DNA of 64,000 nucleotides from Clusia tigrina (Eukaryota > Arthropoda > Insecta > Diptera > Clusiidae): positions 130,717,810 to 130,781,809 of the forward strand of contig OV050032.1 in assembly GCA_920105625.2 (NCBI GenBank), written 5' to 3'. Each line of letters begins with the position of its first letter. The stretch's first letter is position 1. A program made the position numbers and the translations under genes. This document shows, piece after piece, positions 18,829 through 27,596 of the stretch. The notes under the pieces were generated by a model that was not told the DNA's origin, made no database searches, and was given only the letters and a program-made list of their open reading frames with translations.

Positions 18829-20517
18829 TGTAACGACTCGTTTTCGCTGGGGTAAAAACTCAGCGGGTCCCAGGGTTACTTACAGAAATTTATTTCAATA
18901 GCGTTAGTTTTTATAAGTGTTTTTATTTATTTTCAAAATTACTACTTATTTCCTATACATATATATAATTATATTTAATTACTACCCTACTCTGTGTGCT
19001 CGTGGTAGTGTCCGTGGTTTGTACTAGTGTCCCAGGGAGAGTCGGTCAAAACCATAAACTCCACTGGCTCTGTCTGCGTTGCGAATGTGTCCCAGGGAGA
19101 GTCGGTCAAAACCATAAACTCCACTGGCTCTGTCTGCGTTGCGTGTGTGTCCCAGGGAGAGTCGGTCAAAACCATAAACTCCACTGGCTCTGTCTGCGTT
19201 GCGTGTGTGTCCCAGGGAGAGTCGGTCAAAACCATAAACTCCACTGGCTCTGTCTGCGTTGCGTGTGTGTCCCAGGGAGAGTCGGTCAAAACCATAAACT
19301 CCACTGGCTCTGTCTGCGTTGCGTGTGTGTCCCAGGGAGAGTCGGTCAAAACCATAAACTCCACTGGCTCTGTCTGCGTTGACTTATTGTCAACAGTCAA
19401 AGTACCTAGTTTCGATGCTTGGTGCGTCTCTAGGAGCTTGGTGCGTTGTCTACTTACGGAGCGATGCTGGATCAAAGAGGCTTGGTGTTTGGTTCACTGC
19501 GCTTATATAGCGAAAGCTTGCCAGGGGATCAGTGCTCGTTGTTGTTGTGGCCCAGTTGTCCTTAGGCCACCTTCAACTTCCGCTGGTTGTCCACCTTGTT
19601 GTAGTTCCCCTAGTTGTCCATCGTAGTTGTTGCTTGCAGTAGTTGGGCCTGATCGCTGCTGTTAGTTGTCGCTTTGCTGTTGTTGTAGTTAATATATCGT
19701 TCACACTCCGCTTGCTTACGGCTCTGTGTTTACGATCGGTGCGGTCTCGTTGTCATCCGTGCTCCGCCTTCGGTCGCTGTAGTGTTGTTGTTGTTAATAT
19801 ATTCTTTCACACTCCGCCTGCTTACGGCTCTGTGTTTACGATCGGTGCGCTCTCGTTGTCATCCGTGCTCCGCCTTCGGTCGCTGTAGTGTTGTTGTTGT
19901 TAAAATACTGGTTTCTACTTCTTTGTGTTTACGATCGGCTCGCGTATATGTGGTGCGCTCTCGTTGTCATCCGTGCTCCGCCTTCGGTCGCTGTAGTGTT
20001 GTTGTTGTTGCAGAGATTGGTTTGCACTCTGCCTGCTTACTGCTTTGTGTGTGCGATCGGTTAGCGTGTGTGTGATGCTCTTTCGGGTTTCTCTGTGTTC
20101 CGCCTTTGGTCGCTGCACTGTTGTAGAAATGTTTGCTTGCTGTTTCTTTTCTCCTTTATAGCCGTACTAGTCCCTCTTGATGTTCTTTGTACTATTAAGC
20201 CGTCGTCGTCATCAGTCTAACTCTTTCGGTTTCTGCGCTCCTCACCACCTGTACGTTTATTGGTCCGATCGTCTGTGCGTAAATGTTTTGTTATACTTAT
20301 CCGCTGTCTTTGTTGTTGCATTTAGCGTGGGAGGTGGTTACCTTTTTAAGCTGCATGATATCGGGGATGGTTGCATGCTTGAATATTGTTTGTGGTTAAA
20401 ACAAATAAAATATGGTGGACATCGTTATTTGTTTTTGGACTTAATACGGTCTCTGGTGGTAGTATATAGTTTTTGTTGTGTATGCGGAAAATACTTCTGG
20501 TATTTTCCGTCTTTACA
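18829..20517 (-). repeat. Element B1 5' LTR
   Basis: Same length and layout as the 3' LTR: 60-bp repeats at 19029-19381, TATA at 19503-19509, U3 repeats at about 19697-20130 and palindrome at 20485-20509. About a dozen substitutions distinguish it from the 3' LTR. The same distinguishing bases recur in the two LTRs of B2, so the B2 copy arose by duplication of B1 or its ancestor, not by a new insertion. Confidence 0.9.
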
Positions 20518-21240
20518 GTAGCAGCTGCAGAAATTTATCGAGGCGATACAGTCCTTCACTTACAGTTTTGCTCAGAATAATAACGTCGTCTAGGTATACT
20601 AGAATATCACCACGATTCATCTCATCAGCAATTTGATTCATTACCCTTTGAAAACAGGCGGGTGCGTTAACTAATCCGAATGGCATGCGATTATATTCGT
20701 AGTGACCGCTAGTAGTTACAAACGCAGTATATTGTTTTGAAAATTCGTCAATTTCGATTTGGTGATAACCCATTCGTAGATCAAGAGTAGTAAATATTTT
20801 ACTTCCGGCCAATTGTGCGAATTGTTCCTCTATAACTGGCATAGGATATGGCGTCTTTACGGTTATGCTGTTAAGAAGTCGATAGTCGACGCAAAGTCGC
20901 TTTTCAACATTTTTCTTTTCGACTAGGACAATTGGCGAAGCATATGGCGAATTCGATGTTCGTATTATTTTGTATTCCAGTAATTCACGTACGATGTTGG
21001 TAACGGCTTCACGTTGTGCGAATGGTATTCGGTATGCTCTCAGATTTATTGGCCCGTCCTTCGTTAGCTTTATTTCCATTTTCGATACCGTGCACTTGCC
21101 CAGTTCAGAAATGTTTTTGGCGAAACATTTTCGATTAACTGAAAGAATTTGTTTTAGCTCCGAGCGTTGTTTTTCATCGACTGCTTTGTCCACCTTGATT
21201 TTGTCATCGGTTTCTATCCAGCTTCATCTCCTTTGATTAC
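20518..21240 (-). pseudogene. Element A1 reverse transcriptase, N-terminal part
   Basis: An open frame of 226 codons from 21193, with FTTLDLRMGYHQI, MPFGLVNAPA and YLDDV. It is cut on its C-terminal side by B1 at the GTAG duplication and continues at 11330. Upstream, the frame is separated from protease by a small deletion near 21235 (TAG after GDEAG). The native protein began further upstream as part of Pol. Confidence 0.8.
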
Positions 21241-21603
21241 AAATCTTTTTCCATCGCGGCATAATATATCTCGACCAAGCAAAATATCTTCTGGGATAAG
21301 ACTATCGTCGACTATAAAGAGATCTGTGGTCAAGATGTTACCATCAATCTCTAACGATGTGTTGATCTTAGCGTTACACACGTATGTGCCACCTGCAAAA
21401 CCAGCTAATAATTTCGTACATTTTTCCACATCTCCGAAAGTTTTTTGCCCGACCTATACGAATTAAGCATATCTGACTACCCGAATCAATAAAAGATGTT
21501 ATTACGTTACCGTTTATTCTGATTTGTTTAACAACGTCGCTGTTTGATTTACCGTCCGAAATTTTATTCACGTTTGTTCTTGTCTCGTTTGCGGGTGTTT
21601 TTG
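21214..21603 (-). pseudogene. Element A1 aspartic protease
   Basis: FIDSGSQICLI carries the active-site Asp. In A1 this frame is continuous with the upstream zinc knuckles, so Gag and PR were a single reading frame in the ancestor. After LIRIG the frame changes at a six-A run, and the remaining half (GGTYVCNAKI, ILLGRDIL) is read in another frame. The lesion is common to all A copies here. Confidence 0.7.
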
Positions 21604-23358
21604 AGCACTCGTCACTTCTATGGTTCGTACGTAGACAATGTATGCATCGTGGTCTGCGTTGTGGTTCAGGACATTTAACCGAAAAATGACCTTTTTGGTG
21701 ACAATTAAAACATTCAATTTCACGAGAATTCCGTTTGTCATGAAATTTTTGTATATCCGGTTTAATATCAAAATTTACGCTGTTTTTATTTTGATTGTAT
21801 ACTTTTTACATTTACATTTTTTTTAGGATTGTATTCGACACTTCTATTACGATTGTACGATTGTTCGTTTTTCACAGGATTATATTCGCAGTAGGTGTTA
21901 ATATCGCGTAACAAATCGTTTAGTTTTCGATAATTTTTCGAAATGATTCTTCTTAAATCACTGTCGTTTACACCGTTTATGATATGATGTGCAATGTCCT
22001 CTTCGCGTAGTCCTGCTTTGTTACCAATTGCCATCATCTTATAAAAATATTCCTGCGGTGTTTCATTTGCACGTCGGTGTAAATTTGCTAGTCTGATATG
22101 AACATTAGCCACACTATCGTCGCAAGGAAAATCTTGTAAAAATTTTAATTTAAATCGTTGCCATGACACAAAAATTTCTTGAGAGTCAATCCACAATTTA
22201 GCCGAACCGAGTAATTTCTGTTGTGCGAGATTTGATCAAAAAATAACCGTTATTTTCAATTTTTTCAAAAAGTATTTATTTATTCATCAGCAACTAGCTT
22301 GTCCCCTTCAAAGTAATTCCCCTCAGATATAATACACTTATGCCAGCTTTTTTTCCAATCCTCGAAACACTTCTGAAACGCTTTTTTTGGTATCGCCAAC
22401 AGCCCCTGTTTCGATTTTTCTTTTATCTCCTCAATCGTAGCAAAACGCTTTCCTTTCATCGGTGTCTTCAGTTTTGGAAAGAGGAAAAAGTCAGCGGGGG
22501 CCAAGTCCGGTGAATACGGTGGTTGAGGTATGATAACGGTTTTGTTTTTGGCCAAAAACAGCTCCGACGATTAGCCAAAATGATTTTCTTCACTGCGTCA
22601 ATGTTTTCATCGGTTGTTGACGTGCTCGGGCGACCAGGACGAGCATCGTCATTGACATCTTCTCGGCCTTCCTTAAACCGGTTATACCACAATTGAACTT
22701 GTGTTCTATATATAACTAATATTGAACTTGTGTTCTATATATAACAGACATGTGTACCAACATAACAGAAAAAAAATGCGAACATCGAACATACGTAACT
22801 CAGAAAATTTGAAAATAGCGGTTATTTTTTGATCACACCTCGTATAACGAATAATAATGTACGAGTATTATCGGACCATTTGTATGCATCTTTTAACATT
22901 TCTATGCGCTTTATAAATTGTTCCGAATTAAGCGAAGAGTCTATCGTAGGGTTAAATTCTGGCAATAACGATGCCATGTCGCGCACACTTTCACATGAAT
23001 TAACGAAAGGTCTGTCTTGCATGTTCATGTCACGATTTCGAGGAATATCATTCTCTACTTTGTTTCCATTACTCGTATTATTTATGTGCGTTTGTACAAC
23101 CGACATTAAATTTTGCATCATATTCGCTAAGGAATTCACTTGCGCTTGCAGCATTTTCGTGTTTTCGTCCGCTCCTGACTCTAATGACGTCGCACAGTTT
23201 TTAGAATCTTCCATTTCGCCATTAACAAAAATTTCGTCGCTGGGTACTGATTCACATAATCGTTGAACCAGCTCAGCCTTCGTACCCGAACTCGATACTT
23301 CTCTTTCACGCAAGAGACTCTTTAACTGTTCAACTTTCAGGGCATTCATTTTTATCAT
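21604..23358 (-). pseudogene. Element A1 Gag, split by a mariner insertion
   Basis: The ATG is at 23356-23358. The N-terminus has the SAP-like ALKVEQLKSLLREREV; the part up to 22843 is open. The mariner remnant (22226-22842) interrupts the capsid region, which resumes as 136 codons at 22196-21786. Two CCHC knuckles (CFNCHQKGHFSVKC and CIHCLRTNHRSDEC) lie at 21713-21604 in the next frame, after a one-base difference in an A-run near 21810. Unlike A0, there is no TAG near residue 60 and the first knuckle is intact. Confidence 0.8.
22226..22842 (-). mobile_element. Internally deleted mariner-family element
   Basis: Terminal inverted repeats are visible: CGAGATTTGATCAAAAAATAACC at the left matches the complement of GGTTATTTTTTGATCACACC with CTCG at the right, with a few mismatches. 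The minus strand encodes part of a transposase: helix-turn-helix/linker WYNRFKEGREDVNDDARPGR, then directly the C-terminal PPYSPDLAPADFFLFPKLK block. The catalytic middle is missing. A0 has the empty site (gttgtactcgtataacg), consistent with TA targeting. A 25-bp direct duplication (attgaacttgtgttctatatataac) lies near 22704-22745. It cannot encode active transposase. Confidence 0.85.
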
Positions 23359-24460
23359 TTTCTCTTTCTTTTTTTTTCGAGTCAAAATTTTATTTTTAAC
23401 AATTTTTGTAATTGTTGTGAATTCGTTTTCTTTTCTCTTAACGTTTTCGTTTCTTTTCTTTCACTCCCTCAATTTAACGTTGCGACAACTCAGACAAAAC
23501 GTATGACTGGGCATGCTCGAACAACCGACAACAACAACAAAAACGTATTGCTGCTGAGTCAACGCGTACGTACACACCAACAAACTAACAACAACAAAAG
23601 CGCATTGTTGCTGCAGCTAACGCAGTTGGTTCGATTTCAAATTTCAATGATCGGTTTGACGAAACACAAGCACTGTAAGAACCAAAATCTTCTGTGGGAA
23701 ATTTTGGCCCACACTACAAATGACAGAGTCGCTACGAAACTATATACACACACACATCACGATAAAATACCCGAACCGAAGCAACTGCATTAGAAATTTA
23801 ACGAAAAAACTACATACGTTGTAACCGATTAGCGCGGCCGTGGTAGGAGCGCAGATCAGCAGCAGCATATTATACCAGTTGGAATAATAACTAGGATTAC
23901 AACAAAAGCAACCTCACGCACAGCCAACGATCTTGCCAATCAGCGCTATGCTTGCAAAGAGCGAGGAAAAACACAGCGACGAGGAATACAACAAATACAT
24001 GCCGGACAAGAGAAGGTGAGTGCACGAACTCAGCGGTGGAATTTGCCGAGTGCGTTCGCTCGGAAATTTTACACCAACAACACGAAGAAACGAGAGCGAC
24101 GCACAAGAGGGACAACGACAGAACCACCACCACGCCAACGGCCGGCAAGTACAAAGCACAAGAGGGAAATGCTGGTTGTCAGTTAAATTAAATATTTAAC
24201 AACAACAACACTATTGGATTCCGGACAGCGCTGCTGGCAGGCAACAATACTGCAGGCTAACCAGGGACCGTTGGAGTGAGGTGGCTGACCGCCAGAAGTT
24301 GAAGGTGGCCCAAGTGCAAAAGACGGCAACACCAACAAGCCTGACTGCAACAACAACAAGCCGGCCACAACAACAACAATCGACTACTGGCCAACGGAAG
24401 TAAAAACACACAACGGTGGCCTGCGAACAACAACATGTGTCAGCCGCTGCGTTCTGGGAC

Positions 24461-24467
24461 TATATAA
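24461..24467 (+). promoter_or_regulatory. TATA box of the element C LTR promoter
   Basis: Context ggactatataaacc. A start site is expected near 24490 (cttcttcgg), placing the hairpin array and the AATAAA at 25084-25089 inside the R region. The 3' LTR has the same box at about 28359. Confidence 0.6.
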
Positions 24468-24556
24468 ACCACGTAGCCCAGGCAGTAGGTCTCTTCTTCG
24501 GACACCAGCATCCTGACTAGCAACAGCTCTACAAAGTACCATACGAACATAAAAAG

Positions 24557-24985
24557 CTTAGCAAGAACCTCTGGTTTTTAACCGTTTTCTTGCTAAGTCA
24601 TACACAGACAGAGACTACAGGGATTCAGTGAGAGCCTCTGGTTTTTAATCGTTCTCCCACTGAATCACTGAGACACATACGCAACCGAGACTTAGGAAGC
24701 TTAGCAAGAACCTCTGGTTTTTAATCGTTTTCTTGCTAAGCCATACACAGGCAGAGACTACAGGGATTCAGTGAGAGCCTCTGGTTTTTAATTGTTCTCC
24801 CACTGAATCACTGAGACACATACGCAACCGAGACTTAGAAAGCTTAGCAAGAACCTCTGGTTTTTAATCGTTTTCTTGCTAAGCTATACACAGGCAGAGA
24901 CTACAGGGATTCAGTGAGAGCCTCTGGTTTTTAATCGTTCTCCCACTGAATCACAGAGACACATACTTACCGGGACGTAGAGACA
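24557..24985 (+). repeat. Array of alternating constant-loop hairpins (three 143-bp units)
   Basis: Six hairpins lie at 24557-24597, 24622-24666, 24700-24740, 24765-24809, 24843-24883 and 24908-24952. Odd ones have the stem CTTAGCAAGAA/TTCTTGCTAAG; even ones have GATTCAGTGAGAG/CTCCCACTGAATC. Both stems close the same 19-nt loop CCTCTGGTTTTTAATCGTT (single-base variants in two). Two unrelated paired stems around one loop strongly suggest a folded RNA or cruciform element. The 143-bp unit is not a multiple of three, so the array is not a coding repeat. The 3' LTR has a single pair. Confidence 0.9.
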
Positions 24986-25189
24986 GGCAAACAAGTATAC
25001 ACTAAGCAAGTTGATTTGTATAGAGTTAAGGAAGTAGTATTGTTTTGAGCAAGGACTAACAAGAGTCCATAATCAATACACTAAATAAATACGTTGAAAT
25101 TAATTTAACACACAGGATTTTATATTTTTCTGTATACGACCCCTGGAGCCGCTGAGTTTTACCCCAGCTATAGAAAAGAGTCGTTACAG

Positions 25190-25206
25190 TGGCGCCCGAG
25201 CAGGGA
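25190..25206 (+). promoter_or_regulatory. Primer-binding site of element C1, tRNA-Lys type
   Basis: TGGCGCCCGAGCAGGGA follows the 5' LTR after one spacer base. It is identical to the site in element B. Confidence 0.75.
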
Positions 25207-25279
25207 CTATAAAGACAAGGAAATTCACCGCATCCGACGCTCACCCATAGTCTTCGCCATTAACCAGGAAAGTCACAGG

Positions 25280-26866
25280 ATGGGGAAAACAAGCTGGGTG
25301 TACGTGCTACGGAAAGATGAGTTGGTGATTTTTGCAGAGGAATTCGGTTTGGAAACTACAGGCACAGTAGATGACCTCCGAAAGCGGCTTTCTGAATTTT
25401 TCACAGAAACGGTACTGACTCAGGAGCAACAATACCGGTTGATGAATCTACAACGCAGGCATGTTAAAAACACATCACCAAAGCCGGCTGCATCCATAGT
25501 TCCCAGCGAAACGCTGGAAGTGGACAGGCCAAGCACATACGCAGGTGCAACTCTACCCGCGTGGAATCCAGAGGTACGGGGAATACCACAGCATCCTTAC
25601 GTTTCACCTGCACCAATGGATCAACAATACAACGGGTCTACACAGTACGCCGCTGTTATTGATCAAGTACGGAAGTGGTCTCTTAACTTTGACGGTGGGC
25701 GTGATCCACTGGCGTTTATTGAGCGAGTGGAAAAACTTGCAGATGTGTACGGAATAAACAAAGATTTCCTTCCGCGTACTATGCCTGAACTCTTGAGAGA
25801 ACGAGCACTCATGTGGTTCAGAAACAACAATCGAGCGTGGCGGGAATGGAGCACATATAGGAAGGACTTCCTGAAATTCTTTTTACCGGCCCGTTTCATG
25901 GAGAAACTCGACGACCAGATCCGACAGCGTCACCAGAGGCATCGAGAGTCATTCAAGCAGTATGTACTCGAACTGCAAAATCTTATGCGACACGTGGATT
26001 ATTCGGAGGAGCAGAAACTGGAAAGAATCTTCCAGAACAGTCTGCCACAATATCAGCTATACGTGCGCCGTAGAGATTTCGTATCGCTACAGGAGCTGAT
26101 AGAGATGGCCGAGGATTTGGAGAGCATACGGGGAGAAGGCGAACAGCTAGCAGCGCCACCCACACAAAGGCGAACAGAGCAAGGTCCACCTCGAGAGGTA
26201 AGGAACCGACAGGTGACGGTAGAGAGCAAAGTAGTACCCATAGATCCTAGAACAGCCTGCCGGCGTTGTGGCCAAAATGGTCACATAGCACGACTATGTC
26301 GCAACGTGCAAATACTGTTTTGTTGGGAGTGTGGCCGTAGGGGAGTTAGGACGATCGAGTGCTGCAACCAGAGAGCACCACCCAACAGAAGACTACCGTC
26401 AGACACGCAGCATGGAACAGAGCAGCGACACCAGACTTTACCATGGAAAAACGCATTGCACTGTGTCGGGCGACGAATCTGCGCTAACGTTTCTATTGGC
26501 ACAGAAACTGTCACCGCGACGCTGGACACAGGTGCAACGCACAGTTTTATGAGCAGACGCCTAGCACACAAGTTACGAGCTTCTACCGGCAAATTGGAAA
26601 AATCCAATACCAGAGCGCTTATGGCAGACGGAAGTGCTAGGAGGGTCAAAGAGACATTTGTGACGAAGGTAAGGTTTGGAGGGCAGGCATGCCAGATAGA
26701 ACTACTTATCATGCCTGACTCCAGTGATGATCTACTCCTAGGAGTGGATTTCATGACAAGCCTGGGAACGACATTGAAGTGCGGCGATCAGGAGATCACG
26801 CTGGGACCTCATAACGGATGTGTGCAACCACGAGACTTTGCAACGTGCACGACAAATCCGCGTTGA
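25280..26866 (+). CDS. Element C1 Gag-protease
   Basis: 528 codons from an ATG 73 bases below the primer site. Residues about 9-42 are SAP-like (LRKDELVIFAEEFGLETTG). The capsid region contains DPLAFIERVEKLADVYGI and FFLPARFMEKLDDQI. CCHC is at 327-340 (CRRCGQNGHIARLC), with a second Cys motif at 348-362 (CWECGRRGVRTIECC). The aspartic protease follows in the same frame with Asp416 (LDTGATHSF) and LLLGVDFM. In element B the protease is in the -1 frame relative to Gag, so here Gag and PR are fused. The frame ends soon after the protease, where sequence corresponding to RT is missing. It would make particles able to mature but not reverse-transcribe. Confidence 0.88.
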   Translation: MGKTSWVYVLRKDELVIFAEEFGLETTGTVDDLRKRLSEFFTETVLTQEQQYRLMNLQRRHVKNTSPKPAASIVPSETLEVDRPSTYAGATLPAWNPEVRGIPQHPYVSPAPMDQQYNGSTQYAAVIDQVRKWSLNFDGGRDPLAFIERVEKLADVYGINKDFLPRTMPELLRERALMWFRNNNRAWREWSTYRKDFLKFFLPARFMEKLDDQIRQRHQRHRESFKQYVLELQNLMRHVDYSEEQKLERIFQNSLPQYQLYVRRRDFVSLQELIEMAEDLESIRGEGEQLAAPPTQRRTEQGPPREVRNRQVTVESKVVPIDPRTACRRCGQNGHIARLCRNVQILFCWECGRRGVRTIECCNQRAPPNRRLPSDTQHGTEQRHQTLPWKNALHCVGRRICANVSIGTETVTATLDTGATHSFMSRRLAHKLRASTGKLEKSNTRALMADGSARRVKETFVTKVRFGGQACQIELLIMPDSSDDLLLGVDFMTSLGTTLKCGDQEITLGPHNGCVQPRDFATCTTNPR

Positions 26867-26891
26867 GAACTTCCCACAAGTAAATGCATCA

Positions 26892-27596
26892 ATGCCTTCC
26901 AAGAGGCCAACTAACGTCAGAAAATCTAAAGAACAGAGACACAACAGAGAATACAGCGGAAGCCAACGCAGTAGCAAATATACATCACCAGGAACAAGTA
27001 TTACACACACGAACGCGTTCACTTGCCACGGATTCTGCCGAGGGAAAACCAAAAACGAATTACCACAAGGGCCTCAGGAGAAGGACACGGGCGCACCAAG
27101 TGGTAGTGAGATCACGACATTAAGGCGTCAAACGACCATGACAAGCAGCGCATCTTCCAGTTATTCCGCAAGGTGTTCGCCAGCGCGGGAAACCCGAGAA
27201 ATGCCACGTAGACAAACCGACAGATCAAGGGACAACCACCGTGCAATCAAGTGCACCAAACACAACAGAAGCGACGCCCATAGCCACCGCAGCAACAGTA
27301 GTAGACAACGGAACGGTGCTACAGGGAGCCCGTCAACAGAGAAACGGATGCCAAATACAGACGACTCAGCCACACAATGGAACCATGTCACATTCCAGAG
27401 TTTAGAAGAGCTACAGGAATCGAAAGGAGCTGGTCTACCACAGGGCTTAGTAACAGAAATTTTGCGTAAAGCCAAAGGGGCTCAGCAAAAACGAACACGA
27501 GGGCGAATACGATTTAGGCGAGACGCATACAGAGTGACCCTCAAACGTGACGCTGTCATCATTTTTCATCGTCGGCAAAGTAGGGAGGGCGTGTAA
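26892..27596 (+). CDS. Element C1 second ORF: basic protein with the ORF3 C-terminal domain
   Basis: The first in-frame ATG lies 25 bases after the Gag-PR stop, giving 235 codons. The N-terminal two thirds is basic and Ser/Arg-rich (RQTDRSRDNHRAIK, SHRSNSSRQRNG) with no recognised family. The last 65 residues (HVTFQSLEELQESKGAGLP through GRIRFRRDAYRVTL) are homologous to the end of element B ORF3. The stop codon is supplied by the first bases of the 3' LTR (TGTAA), so the frame spans the polypurine tract. No Ulp1 catalytic blocks are present. Expression would need reinitiation, splicing or another promoter. Confidence 0.6.
   Translation: MPSKRPTNVRKSKEQRHNREYSGSQRSSKYTSPGTSITHTNAFTCHGFCRGKTKNELPQGPQEKDTGAPSGSEITTLRRQTTMTSSASSSYSARCSPARETREMPRRQTDRSRDNHRAIKCTKHNRSDAHSHRSNSSRQRNGATGSPSTEKRMPNTDDSATQWNHVTFQSLEELQESKGAGLPQGLVTEILRKAKGAQQKRTRGRIRFRRDAYRVTLKRDAVIIFHRRQSREGV
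27577..27591 (+). promoter_or_regulatory. Polypurine tract of element C1
   Basis: AAAGTAGGGAGGGCG directly precedes the 3' LTR and matches the GGGAGG core of the element B tract. It is also translated as the last codons of the second ORF. Confidence 0.6.

Larger units (their letters stand above)
11331..20517 (-). mobile_element. Element B copy 1: Osvaldo/Ulysses-like Ty3/gypsy retrotransposon carrying a Ulp1-type ORF3
   Basis: The LTRs (11331-13019 and 18829-20517) are both 1689 bp, begin TGT and end ACA, and are flanked by GTAG duplications (11327-11330 and 20518-20521). The empty site (cttagtagcagctg) survives at 20-33. The minus strand encodes Gag, PR-RT-RNase H, integrase and ORF3, with a tRNA-Lys-type primer site. 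The two LTRs differ at about a dozen positions by eye, so insertion was fairly recent. The Osvaldo/Ulysses label rests on the Lys primer site, 4-bp TSD, long LTR and Pol style and is tentative. An in-frame TAG in RNase H makes this copy non-autonomous. Confidence 0.88.
23674..25188 (+). repeat. Element C1 5' LTR (1515 bp)
   Basis: Contains a terminal palindrome (CCAAAAT and ATTTTGG, 23682-23707), AAC-rich stretches (24190-24400), a TATA box (24461-24467), three pairs of hairpins (24557-24952) and AATAAA (25084-25089). It is 307 bp longer than the 3' LTR: 286 bp (two extra 143-bp hairpin units) plus a 21-bp stretch near 24336. Confidence 0.9.

Noticed and set aside
22822..23385. Gag start at the upstream open-frame limit (MTRKKKK)
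   Set aside because: That codon is TTG. The first ATG, ten codons later, was used.
23897..24411. Minus-strand frames of 60-85 codons rich in Val, Leu, Cys and Ser in the C LTR
   Set aside because: They come from AAC/CAA-rich leader DNA read antisense; composition alone explains them.
24557..24985. CRISPR-like array
   Set aside because: The units are tandem copies with constant intervening sequence, not unique spacers. The DNA is eukaryotic and the array lies inside an LTR.
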